Positions 55,013 through 64,000 of a DNA stretch of 64,000 nt are shown one piece after another. The stretch's first letter is position 1, and every line of letters starts with the position of its first letter. The stretch lies in assembly GCF_037975245.1 (NCBI RefSeq), contig NC_092576.1, positions 15,687,611 to 15,751,610 on the forward strand. Direction: 5' to 3'. The stretch comes from Apostichopus japonicus. Taxonomy: Eukaryota; Echinodermata; Holothuroidea; Aspidochirotida; Stichopodidae. Under the pieces are notes generated by a model. The model searched no databases, was not told the origin of the DNA, and saw only the letters and a program-made list of their open reading frames with translations. The position numbers and the translations under genes are program-made.

Positions 55013-55024
55013 AGTGGAATTACG

Positions 55025-55164
55025 ACCTTCCTTACCGGTTTCGAACCTCTGGACATACAGTCAGCGTCCATAGCCTAGTGGTTAGGGTGTCCGCCTACAG
55101 AGCGGAAGGCCTGGGTTCGAATCCCGGGGGAGGCTGGAAGTTTTTTCACTGTTCTTGATTTTCC

Positions 55165-55173
<9 letters not shown>
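55025..55173 (+). mobile_element. tRNA-derived SINE unit, copy 1
   Basis: Contains a tRNA-like fold at 55062-55136: A box TAGCCTAGTGGTTAGG, anticodon arm TCCGC-CTACAGA-GCGGA, B box GGTTCGAATCC and near-pairing acceptor ends. The anticodon would be ACA, not a normal one, and a fixed tail (TTTTTTCACTGTTCTTGATT) follows, so a SINE rather than a tRNA gene. Confidence 0.7.
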
Positions 55174-55209
<36 letters not shown>

Positions 55210-55230
55210 CACACATATATATATATATAT

Positions 55231-55628
<398 letters not shown>

Positions 55629-55715
55629 GGGTATGCAATCCATATGAACCTGCACCTGTATTATATACCTCCTAAGATGAAGTATAAACTGTATAACGTA
55701 TACGTACCTGTTGAC

Positions 55716-55905
55716 CGTCATATCTTGGGACCACAGGAAATTATTACTGACGTCAAACTACCTTGATGATGACCCTCGATGATATCCAGGGAAATCCCCC
55801 ATCTATAACATCAAACGGATCGTGCTTCTAAATGCGACTAAAAACGGATACAAGGATCGATAGTATTCCGAAATATTTCCTCCTGCAGTTTTAACTTAGG
55901 TTTCA
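55716..55905 (+). repeat. Third copy of part of the 5' segmental duplication, same orientation
   Basis: Matches 18293-18480 of duplication copy 2, for example GATGATATCCAGGGAAATCC and CATCAAACGGATCGTGCTTC, and stops shortly before a TA microsatellite, as that copy does. Confidence 0.85.
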
Positions 55906-55913
55906 ACTGACCT

Positions 55914-55914
<1 letters not shown>

Positions 55915-55972
<58 letters not shown>
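55915..55972. repeat. TA dinucleotide microsatellite
   Basis: About 28 TA units between the direct and inverted fragments of the third duplication copy. Confidence 0.95.
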
Positions 55973-55975
<3 letters not shown>

Positions 55976-56009
55976 TCTTACAAATAAAAAAAAAAACATA
56001 TATATAAAA

Positions 56010-56160
56010 ATATGGTGCTCGTTGATTGGCGGGGTCCTTGTTAATTAATCAATTATAAAATATATATATGAATATAACAATTAATCATAATATTTGGCAT
56101 ATAAAGGTTGTAACTTAGATAACTATTGCGAAACACATGAGGTACATCGTAAAAGTGTCC
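56010..56160 (-). repeat. Third copy of part of the 5' segmental duplication, inverted
   Basis: Reverse complement of about 17970-18130 (GGTGCTCGTTGATTGGCGGG; GCGAAACACATGAGGTA). The change of orientation relative to 55716-55905 falls at the TA run. Confidence 0.82.
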
Positions 56161-56234
56161 CAGAAGATATGATGTAATCTCATCATCTAACTATGTGCTC
56201 TAAATATTTACTTTCCCATTGCTGTTGATTTATT

Positions 56235-56385
56235 TATTTGATTAAGAATGATGTCGATGATGATTTGACGGATGTGATGATGGAAGTGCTGATGATGATT
56301 ATTTTCATGATGATGATTTTTGATGATGATAATGATGATGTTGAGGGTGATGATGATGATGATGACGACGACGATGACAATCCTT
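56235..56385. repeat. Degenerate GAT trinucleotide repeat
   Basis: GATGAT units with many substitutions. The Asp/Met-rich open frame across it is not taken as a gene. Confidence 0.8.
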
Positions 56386-56460
56386 ATGAAACAAATGGAT
56401 ATCCAATACTGTATGTTTTCCCACAAACCAACAAGTTGTATTCATCTAAGCAGTCAGTTC

Positions 56461-57836
56461 CAACGAGGTAAATGAATCTGGAGAAACTATCACACAGTAA
56501 ATAAGCGCGTACGCGCGTACCATGTATGGAGGGTCATGTGATATGTTCCAGGGTGGTACTAATATACTACTCTCCCTATTACGCATGATGATTTCACCCA
56601 ACTAGTACGTAAATGAGTTTGCGCGCTTAGAGCAGCAGACGACACCCGTTACCTAGCAATAACCGTGCCTGTAGCCTAACGTGATAGCTATATTCCCGTC
56701 GAACAGCATGGTTTCAGTTGTTTTCCGCATACGTTACTTTCCGCTGATTACTTTCCGCTGAAAAAATTCTTCTGCGGAAAACACCGATTTTCACTTGCCT
56801 GTACACTATATTTTTCCGCAATTTTGAGATACCAAATTCAGGCAGGATGATTAAAATAACATGAGAAAGTATCAAAGAACGTCGATCAAGGATGGTTAGA
56901 CTGAGTTCATGTCAGAAAAGTTAAGCTGCTTATAATTTAGAGGAGGCTTGGGGTGTTCGTAATTACGAATTATTAAAGAACCATATAATACTGGGCAAAG
57001 GGACGCCCGCGTTATGAAGGATTGAGTATCTAATTAAGTATTAAATATTCGGCCCGCGTAATGATGGTTTAAAAAAAAAGGTGTAAAAGGCGGTATCTTT
57101 GATTTTCGCTGGAAATAAAATAGCTGTATAAGTAAGCCTTACAGCCTAAGCTACAAGTACAACCTTAGCTACTGTATCCTAAATCTAGTCTCGAAGCTAC
57201 ATTTTATCCTGTTACAGTCAAATCCTATCTTATCCATCTTCCTAAATCCTTCCATGTGCCTAATAATTTCAGTAAGTCATTCTGTTCCTCCCAAAAAGAA
57301 ACGGTACTTTCCGTTGAAAAAAACGTTGTTTTCCGCTGACAAATTTGTTTGCGGAAAACAACGTTTTGTTTCAGCGGAAAGTAACGTGTGCGGAAAACAA
57401 CGGTACCCGAACAGCATTAGGATCTGTTCCATGGAGAATTCCGTGGTTGCACTGAACTAAACATTTCCCCACATTTTCCATTTCTACACTCACTTATAGC
57501 GTGTAGTAATAACGTTAGGCCATATGAGACAAAGCTTGCCCCTAGAGCTGTATTAATAAGTAAGATTATGTAGAAAGCCTGCCTTCATTCAAGAGAATAA
57601 GGTTGAACGTTAGCATATTAGCACTATTTCGTAGGCCTGAAGTACCAGTACCTTCTTATGCCGTTAGTTCCCATGTCCGAACCGACCAATCTTTCACGAA
57701 GTCACTAACACTGTTCTCGAACTGCTACAGAGAAATATCAGTATAGTACCACCCTGGAACACATCACATGACCCTCCATACATGGTACGCGCGCACCCAA
57801 TTGACATGAATCCTCCAGATTCATTTACCTCGTTGG
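56461..57836. repeat. Long inverted repeat with 1.17-kb loop
   Basis: Left arm 56461-56567 and right arm 57741-57836 are reverse complements over about 100 bases with small gaps; shared words include GGTAAATGAATCTGGAG, ACCATGTATGGAGGGTCATG and CCAGGGTGGTACT. The loop contains the MITE at 56710-57407. Confidence 0.88.
56710..57407. mobile_element. TIR transposon without coding capacity, 10-bp target duplication (Mutator-like?)
   Basis: Left end contains GTTGTTTTCCGC and GTTACTTTCCGCTGA, mirrored at the right end (57371-57401) with one change over 31 bases. CGAACAGCAT flanks both sides exactly (56700-56709, 57408-57417). A 10-base duplication fits Mutator-like elements (9-11). TTTCCGC motifs also recur inside; no transposase is seen. 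Confidence 0.75.
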
Positions 57837-57929
57837 TCAGTTCAGACAAGTGTCCAATGCTAATACAACTGACTCTACACGGTCCTCTCAAAGAAGTGAA
57901 TGAAATCTTTAATTGGCCTATATAATTGT

Positions 57930-59400
57930 TCATGCAAAAACAATAATTTCATCATGAAGAAATAAATATATGAGAAACAAAACCATAACAAGTAGAAACT
58001 ATGTTTATAGTTGAATCAAAAGTAAGAATATTTTGCGTTATAATCTACTCGTAGTAGGTTAGGAGGTATATCGGTATTTTTTTTTATTATAGTAACTGCA
58101 TCACATAACAGCGACGTATACTTGCAATGGGTACGTTTAGGCCTTTAGCAGCATCTTTGACTGGAGTAAATTATCAATAACTATTCAATTAACTCATTCT
58201 ACATTTTGCTCGCTCGGTTAGCTTGTGAGCGGAGTACTACGGATTTTTTTCGCGGGAACAAGAGCTTGCAAATATAGTTACAGAACCCGAGCGTAACTGA
58301 ACATGTATATTATTGCTTTGTATAGGAAGTACTTCAACAATTTTTGCCTATCCTGCGTTCCATATTTGCCTAATCCCTGGATATACACTCAGAAGATTAC
58401 GTATGCTGAACGGGGACTTCTGCAAACCGAGTTAAACTATATTAATCCAAGTCTTGCACCCTTTGGACATTTGGTTGTTTTTTGAAATTTTGGCATTGTG
58501 AATAAAGGTTGTTATTACTCATAGTTTTCGTATATGCATTCATACCATTATGATATTTGTAACATTGGTTCCACGATACCTTGTACGCTATTTGGCCAAA
58601 CGCACACGTAAACAAAACTTGTCAATGCAAACGTGCAAGCATGAGCGTATGATTTTTCAACCAATCATACGTTCGCTGACCTCACACACCCCTAACATAC
58701 CTTTTTGAGGTTCAGTCCAACTTTGTTTTGAGTAGAACTAATTACATTCTTTTGGGTAAATTTCTTAGTAACAAACTTCTAGTTTGAAACCCCCAGCCTA
58801 AGTCATGAAAGGTTAGGTCTAACAGTAACACTACACCGTTAGCCTAACATAACGTTATGCCCACAGTTAGTTTTAACCTTCACCACTGGCTAAGCTATAC
58901 GTTGGGCAGGCTAACGTTTCCGATACAACTTTACCTTGGCTCATACAGGAGTCATAGATACTTTTTATAGCCTAACCATGGTCTATGTAAATGTCCCTTA
59001 ACGGCCTATGCTATTACTTTTGTTTGCTGTTTCACTTTTTATTGTGTGGAACATACTAACAATCGGATTAGTAAATAGGCATTGGCTAAGTCTATACTAC
59101 TTACTAGGCTAGACCTACTGTAAGTATGTACATAATGTATTATTGATATTGCCATTTGAAATTGAAGGTTAGGCCTACTACTAAGTACTATGTATGCAAG
59201 CAGCACATACAGTACAATCTTTACGAAGAACACCATAGGGAGGTATAGCCATAAAATTAACCTAAACTGCACCTGTCGTAGCCTACTGTACAGTACATTA
59301 GGCAACATGAATCATTTCTGGGATAGTTCTGTTAAGGTTGTTCATAATAGTTTTCTAATGTCTGTGTAATTTTTTTTTTTCATCATTTCACTGTGAACAG
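57930..59400. other. Region upstream of GCAT, no other gene seen
   Basis: Probably contains the GCAT promoter and an upstream noncoding exon, because a pyrimidine-rich tract and acceptor-like ACAG end at 59400. I could not identify the promoter itself. Confidence 0.4.
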
Positions 59401-59424
59401 ATAGTGTGTTTGGACATCACGAAA

Positions 59425-62400
59425 ATGTTACGTCCCATAGCTCAAACGATGATCGTGCGCCACCAGGCCACGGCCGCAGCAGTAACAATGAACAACATCC
59501 TACATGAGACCCTCGATTCAATACGAGAAGCGGGGACATTCAAGTCGGAGAGGATAATCACTACCAAGCAAGCAGCCAAGATTCAAGTAGCTGGAAGTAA
59601 CAGAAAAATACTGAACTTTTGTGCAAACAATTATCTTGGACTATCTGTGAGTGTTCATTACAAATTGATTTTTAATTTTGCATTGATTTTGGTTAAAGTA
59701 GAAGCGTGGGGGGGGGGGGTGGGGGCATGTGGGTGGGATAAGGGATATATAATACAATTTATAGGTAACTGTTAGGACAATTGTGTGAATTATTTGTGCA
59801 TACTTGTTGTCTTGGACACACAGCCGACTGAAAATGAATTAAATTATAATGGAAAATAGCAAAGAAAGTGAAAGGCTTTGAATGTGATTCGAACCAGTGA
59901 CTTTCTGGGTTACAAGCCCAGTGCTCTACCCATTATACTCCTGTACAGTAAATGATGCAAGGCATTGCTGCTTCTGACTGTCCCCTCCCCTCCCCCCCAC
60001 TCCAGCAAAGCAAGGGCTTTTAGGGATCACTACCTAAAGTCCAAACCAGGGCTGGATAACCCATTTGACTGTAAATCGCTGGGCTTTTAACCCAGAGGTC
60101 ACTGGCTCAAATTTCGTTCAGATAGCCAAGAATTCCTTTGCTCTCTTCCATTTGCAGCCTACAATTTCCAAACCAGTTTTCCATTATTCATTGACTTATG
60201 TTATGAAACATGAAATAAATGAACTTAAATTGTCATTGTTTTCTTCAAACCTTTTCCACTTATTATCGTTAAGTTAATGTTAAACTGTTCTTATTTAGAA
60301 TTAAATTATCGTTCTCAATAGATATGTCCTGTGAGCAAATCATGTACGGGAGACTTCCATTATTCTTTCTTTACACATATCTTCTTGTTTTTTTAATTAT
60401 CATTTAGAGCCATCCAGAGGTCATAGAAGCTGCTAAGCTTGCCTTAGATAAATATGGAGCTGGGCTTAGCTCTGTCAGGTTTATCTGTGGGACACAGGTG
60501 AGTTTTATGCCGGTACCACCACTTACTCTCTTCACAATGAGGTTATTATACAGCATACTGTAGCTACTGCGAACTGATTTATTCAACATGTTCTAGGACT
60601 CTTCCCATCGAAGCATCCCTTCGTTGATAACAATAAACGTTGCACGTTGCCCGAGGTCTGCTGTTTTCTGCACATAATTAATGTCATAGAAATGTCAGAT
60701 TGAAACCTGTCAAATGTTAGCTGTATAGCTTGGCATTTTTTAGGATGACTGATTTGTGGGGTGTGTATGGGGGAGGGAGGGGAAGAGGAAGGGTTGGGAT
60801 ACATAATTCTCAAGGATAAAATAAAAATTAGAGGAAATGAATGCAGACAAAAGAATCTAAGTAAGTATATTATTAGTCCTAGTAAGATGCTCTCCCATGT
60901 TGTAGGTTCAAGACACGTCAATCTGAGAAATGTGAGTTCAGTTGACCTTCAAGGGCTCACAATCACTGTAGTGGCCATTGCTGTGTTCTTATTGACTTTT
61001 GTCATTTCTACAAACTTGTGCATTAAAATTTTCAAGATTTTTGTATCATAATTTCTCCTTCTTTGTGGTACGAGTCGTAGTGACATCTCAGCACGTTGTG
61101 TCAGCAAATTCCCTCCAATATGTTTTCTCTTTTTGTTCGGAAGTACACCTTTTCGTAATATTGTGTTTGGATGGTTGATATATTAAGATCCAAGGGCAGA
61201 AGGACAAGGGGAATGAATAACAGGGAGAGGGGAGGGAAGGGGGTGGGAGAAGGAATAGTGAGGGTGGAAGCAAGAGAATTTCATAAATGATAAATGACTT
61301 CTGTTTTTTTTTTTAACCATTCTGGAGTGCATCAACAAATAGTGTGAACTAGCACATTGACGTACAGAAGATACTGACTTTTATGCCTAGATGTTGATAT
61401 ATCAATATGTTTGAAATTCTTTATTTTCTACAGGACATCCACAAAGAGTTGGAAGAGAAAATATCTAAATTTCACGGCAGGGAGGACACCATCCTCTATG
61501 CGAGCTGCTTTGATGCCAACGCGGGAATATTCGAATCCCTGATGACACCCGACGATGCAGTCATATCCGATGAACTGAACCATGCGTCCATCATCGATGG
61601 TATCAGGCTGTGCAAGGCCCAGCGACACCGATACAAACACTTGAATCTGTCTGGTAAGCGACATAAAGGCTTCCAATGTCAGTTGGGGAATTTCTTTGTT
61701 ACTTTTAAGTCGGGGAAGAGTGAGACCATTCCTCTTGGCCCTAGACACCCTCACATATGGATCATCAGGATGCTGAGGTTGGGGGAGGGGGGAACGATAG
61801 GCTTCCATTATGAGTTGGAGAATTTCTTTGTTACTTTTCAGTCGGGGGAAGAGTGAGACCATTCCTCTTGGAACTGGACACCCTCACATGTGGATCCTCA
61901 GGGTGCTGAGGTGGGGGGGAATGGGGGGGATGGGTTACTACTTTTCAACCTCACACTATATTCAAAAGTATTTGCTTGCATGACCCTGGGTTAAGAACCT
62001 AGTTACACACCTAATTTATAGTCTATATGTGCCAATATGCACCATTTTGACTCTGTATGCTTTTTTTTTTGCGGTATGACCACAAGATTCCCCCCCTTAA
62101 TGCACAACCCCCTCCTTTATAAAACACTAGGTTCATACCGCTACCTAAAATCAGTCTGGTAGATTTAAATTTAGCCCCCCCCCCCCCCCTCACTTTTGTG
62201 CTCTGGTTAACGTCACTGCACCAGATTTCCATATTGTCAAGTATGTACAAAGTGAGATGAGATTGGGAGAGTCTGGGGTCAAAGGCCTACCACCTCCCCC
62301 ACCACCCCCATGACTTTCTTAGCAGCCCGTGAGTAGTGACCTGTTGATTCAGTCCTTCTCCAAGCTTCAAATCCCAATCATAAGGTCTCCGTTTCGAATT

Positions 62401-62884
62401 CACTCAAAGATTAATGTATGTCTTCCAGTTATAGAGTTGTTGACAATTGACAATTCATAATCATGGACGTTAAATATGAATGTAAGAGACTGACTTCGGT
62501 CAGCTTGCGGCTTTGATAAGCCAACAAGGCTTCTTCGCGAGTTCCTGCTTGCAGGAGGATCTAAAATACATACAAATACATACATACGGTTCCCGGTATG
62601 GTCGGTTTCCTTTACAGACCTGGAGAGACTCCTTCAAGAGACCCAGAGTGCAAGAATGAGACTGATAGTGACCGACAGTGTCTTCAGCATGGACGGAGAC
62701 ATCGCACCCCTGGCAGAGATAGCAGCACTGGCTGAGAGGTACGACTCCTTGATCTTCATCGACGAATGTCACGCGACGGGTTTCCTGGGGAGGACGGGCA
62801 GAGGAGCCGAAGAGCATCTCGGTATTGGACAGCCTTGCGACATCATCAACTCTACCCTCGGTAAAGCACTGGGTGGTGCTGCAG
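59425..62884 (+). CDS. GCAT: Glycine C-acetyltransferase (2-amino-3-ketobutyrate CoA ligase), 5' part, four coding exons
   Basis: PLP enzyme of mitochondrial threonine breakdown: 2-amino-3-oxobutyrate plus CoA gives glycine plus acetyl-CoA. Exons 59425-59646, 60408-60497, 61434-61653 and 62618-62884 join with GT-AG introns in phases 0, 0 and 1 into 266 codons plus one base. The family is about 400-420 residues, so roughly a third lies beyond the window. Residues 1-22 look like a transit peptide (basic, Ala-rich, no acidic residues). Family blocks follow: [10 protein letters not shown] (65-74), [14 protein letters not shown] (91-104), [15 protein letters not shown] (152-166), DSVFSMDGD (197-205), DECHATG (226-232) and STLGKALGG (256-264). 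By alignment from memory with the E. coli enzyme, D226, H229 and K260 correspond to the PLP-ring Asp, His and Schiff-base Lys. An acceptor-like AG at 59399-59400 suggests an upstream noncoding exon. No splice-compatible fifth exon is seen before 64000. Confidence 0.95.
59887..59950 (-). repeat. tRNA-Thr(TGT)-like relic in GCAT intron 1
   Basis: The minus strand has a TAATGGGTAGAGCAC A box, an anticodon arm with loop CTTGTAA (anticodon TGT) and GGTTCGAATCAC. Acceptor ends do not pair, so a SINE head or tRNA pseudogene. Confidence 0.55.
60050..60120 (+). repeat. tRNA-Lys(TTT)-like relic in GCAT intron 1
   Basis: CTGGGCTTTTAACCCAG gives a perfect anticodon stem with anticodon TTT, followed by a decayed B box (GGCTCAAATTT). 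Opposite orientation to the relic 100 bases upstream. Confidence 0.45.
61658..61915. repeat. Two-copy tandem duplication in GCAT intron 3
   Basis: Units of about 127 bases begin right after the exon 3 donor; both contain AATTTCTTTGTTACTTTT and GAGTGAGACCATTCCTCTTG. Confidence 0.88.
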
Positions 62885-62979
62885 GTAAGGGGTGTCCCTC
62901 ACCTATTATACCACACATGAAACATTCTTCCGTGAGTGAATCGGGGTTATAGGGTGGTTTGGTCTATCCCTGGCATGTC

Positions 62980-63319
62980 CAGTGGCGGAGCGTCCATACA
63001 GTCGGGGGGGGGGGGAAGGATGCCCCCCTGACGGACTCAATGGACTGCTGGTGCCCTTTTCAGCTTTTTACTACTTTTTACCTATTCGCGATTATTGACT
63101 TTTTTTATTGCGCTCTCATCTACCTATTGACATTTGTCACATTTTGTTGGTGTAATTTTCTGACAAAATGCTCTAACAGCTATTTATTCTTCGTTTATCT
63201 GCAAATTAGCAAGGCCCGGAGAGGGTCATTTCCGGCGATCTAGTGAGTATCTTTACTCAAAAGCGCCTCTACAGACCATTCTCGCCCCCCCCCGACCAAA
63301 ACCCCTAGTTCCGTCTCTT
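62980..63319. mobile_element. hAT-type MITE, family 1, copy b, in GCAT intron 4
   Basis: Begins CAGTGGCGGAGCGTCCATAC, an intact hAT-like end; the right end is decayed (CCTAGTTCCGTCTCTT). Flanked by a perfect 8-base duplication GGCATGTC (62972-62979, 63320-63327). The interior closely follows the element at 26210-26617. It lies 95 bases beyond the exon 4 donor. Confidence 0.88.
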
Positions 63320-63755
63320 GGCATGTCCCTTGGTGGTGCGTTATGGATAGATCGAGGGCATCGACCGTGCTGGTCTGGCAGTAAAGCACCTGGCACTTTT
63401 GGGCATAGTGAAGTTAATTTTCATTTACCCTAATCTGTGCAATCGCATGGTGGTATGTATAAATGTATGTGACAGATGGATAATTTTCTGTATTGAATAT
63501 CCCTTGATGATGTAGTAAGTATCAAGGGACTTTATTTCTATTTCTGTGTTGAGAAAACTTTGTAGTTCAGAAAAAGTACAGCGGGAGTTACAGGAATGCT
63601 TGGATCCTCTGGTATGATGAAACTATAGAGTGATGTGACATCAATCAAATCGAAAGCAATGCTACTTTATGATACTCAGCAGACATGTTTTTCTTATGTT
63701 GATTCTGTGAGGCAATAAAATCTGTTATTGATTTTATGGGTATATGTATTTCTAT

Positions 63756-63962
63756 CTTAAAGCCATGTTAGGCATGCCATGATAAACACAAACTTACCGA
63801 TCCCTCACTCTTCAATCAGTTTTTAAAACCATTGCATAGTAAATTATCACACAACCATGACTATGTAATTATACCTTAAAGCCCCATCAGGCATATAAGC
63901 ACAAACTAACCGATCTATCACTCTTGCATAGTAAATAATCACACAGTCATGAATATGTACTT
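63756..63962. repeat. Two-copy tandem repeat, about 119-base period
   Basis: Copies starting at 63756 and 63875 share CTTAAAGCC, GGCAT, ACACAAACT, TGCATAGTAAAT and ATCACACA; the second has a 30-base deletion. Confidence 0.8.
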
Positions 63963-64000
63963 TTGCAGAGATTGAGTGAACGTGTTTTAATTTTTTTTCC

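Noticed and set aside
55062-55136. Working tRNA gene
   Set aside because: ACA anticodon, mismatch in the acceptor stem and a repeated non-tRNA flank favour a SINE.
61428-61862. 144-codon minus-strand ORF
   Set aside because: Antisense shadow of GCAT exon 3 and the adjacent intron duplication.
63961-64000. Fifth coding exon of GCAT after TTTTGCAG at 63968
   Set aside because: In the required phase the sequence runs into TGA after two codons and lacks the GGYTTG block expected next.

Overview
This is a gene-poor, AT-rich animal nuclear sequence. Evidence for this is spliced genes with GT-AG introns, long dinucleotide, trinucleotide and tetranucleotide microsatellites, SINE-like and MITE-like elements, and secreted cytokine genes of the IL-17 family. 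A marine invertebrate deuterostome such as an echinoderm would fit, but that placement is a guess; the sequence itself only supports 'metazoan'.

Three genes can be supported. Two are IL-17-type cytokine genes arranged head to head about 11.7 kb apart. One is on the minus strand (coding 35074 down to 31525, 225 aa) and one on the plus strand (46791 to 50372, 269 aa). I assembled both by hand from four exons each. They share exon layout and intron phases (0, 2, 2), a tiny first coding exon, a signal peptide crossing intron 1, and the C-terminal cysteine-rich IL-17 domain. Each has a TATA box and an upstream Rel/NF-kappaB-like site. The third gene, on the plus strand from 59425 to beyond the window, is mitochondrial glycine C-acetyltransferase (2-amino-3-ketobutyrate CoA ligase, GCAT). 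Its first four coding exons, including the PLP lysine, are present. The genes have no evident functional link.

Layout: 1-5.6 kb and 12.5-18.6 kb are two direct copies of one diverged segmental duplication with a THAP-zinc-finger-like fragment. 5.6-12.5 kb is mostly unique DNA with a tRNA-derived relic and a truncated SINE. 19-30 kb is a mobile-element and satellite zone: several TIR/MITE insertions (three with clear or near-perfect 8-bp duplications), a U2-snRNA-headed SINE inserted in a satellite, two tandem arrays, a foldback element and a roughly 490-bp ATTT array. 31-51 kb holds the IL-17 pair, with a 600-bp ATC array, another MITE and a 34-bp perfect palindrome between them. 52-58 kb is dominated by TA microsatellites, tRNA-type SINEs, an inverted copy of part of the 5' duplication, and a nested inverted repeat enclosing a MITE with a 10-bp target duplication. 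59.4-64 kb is GCAT, with a MITE in its last visible intron.
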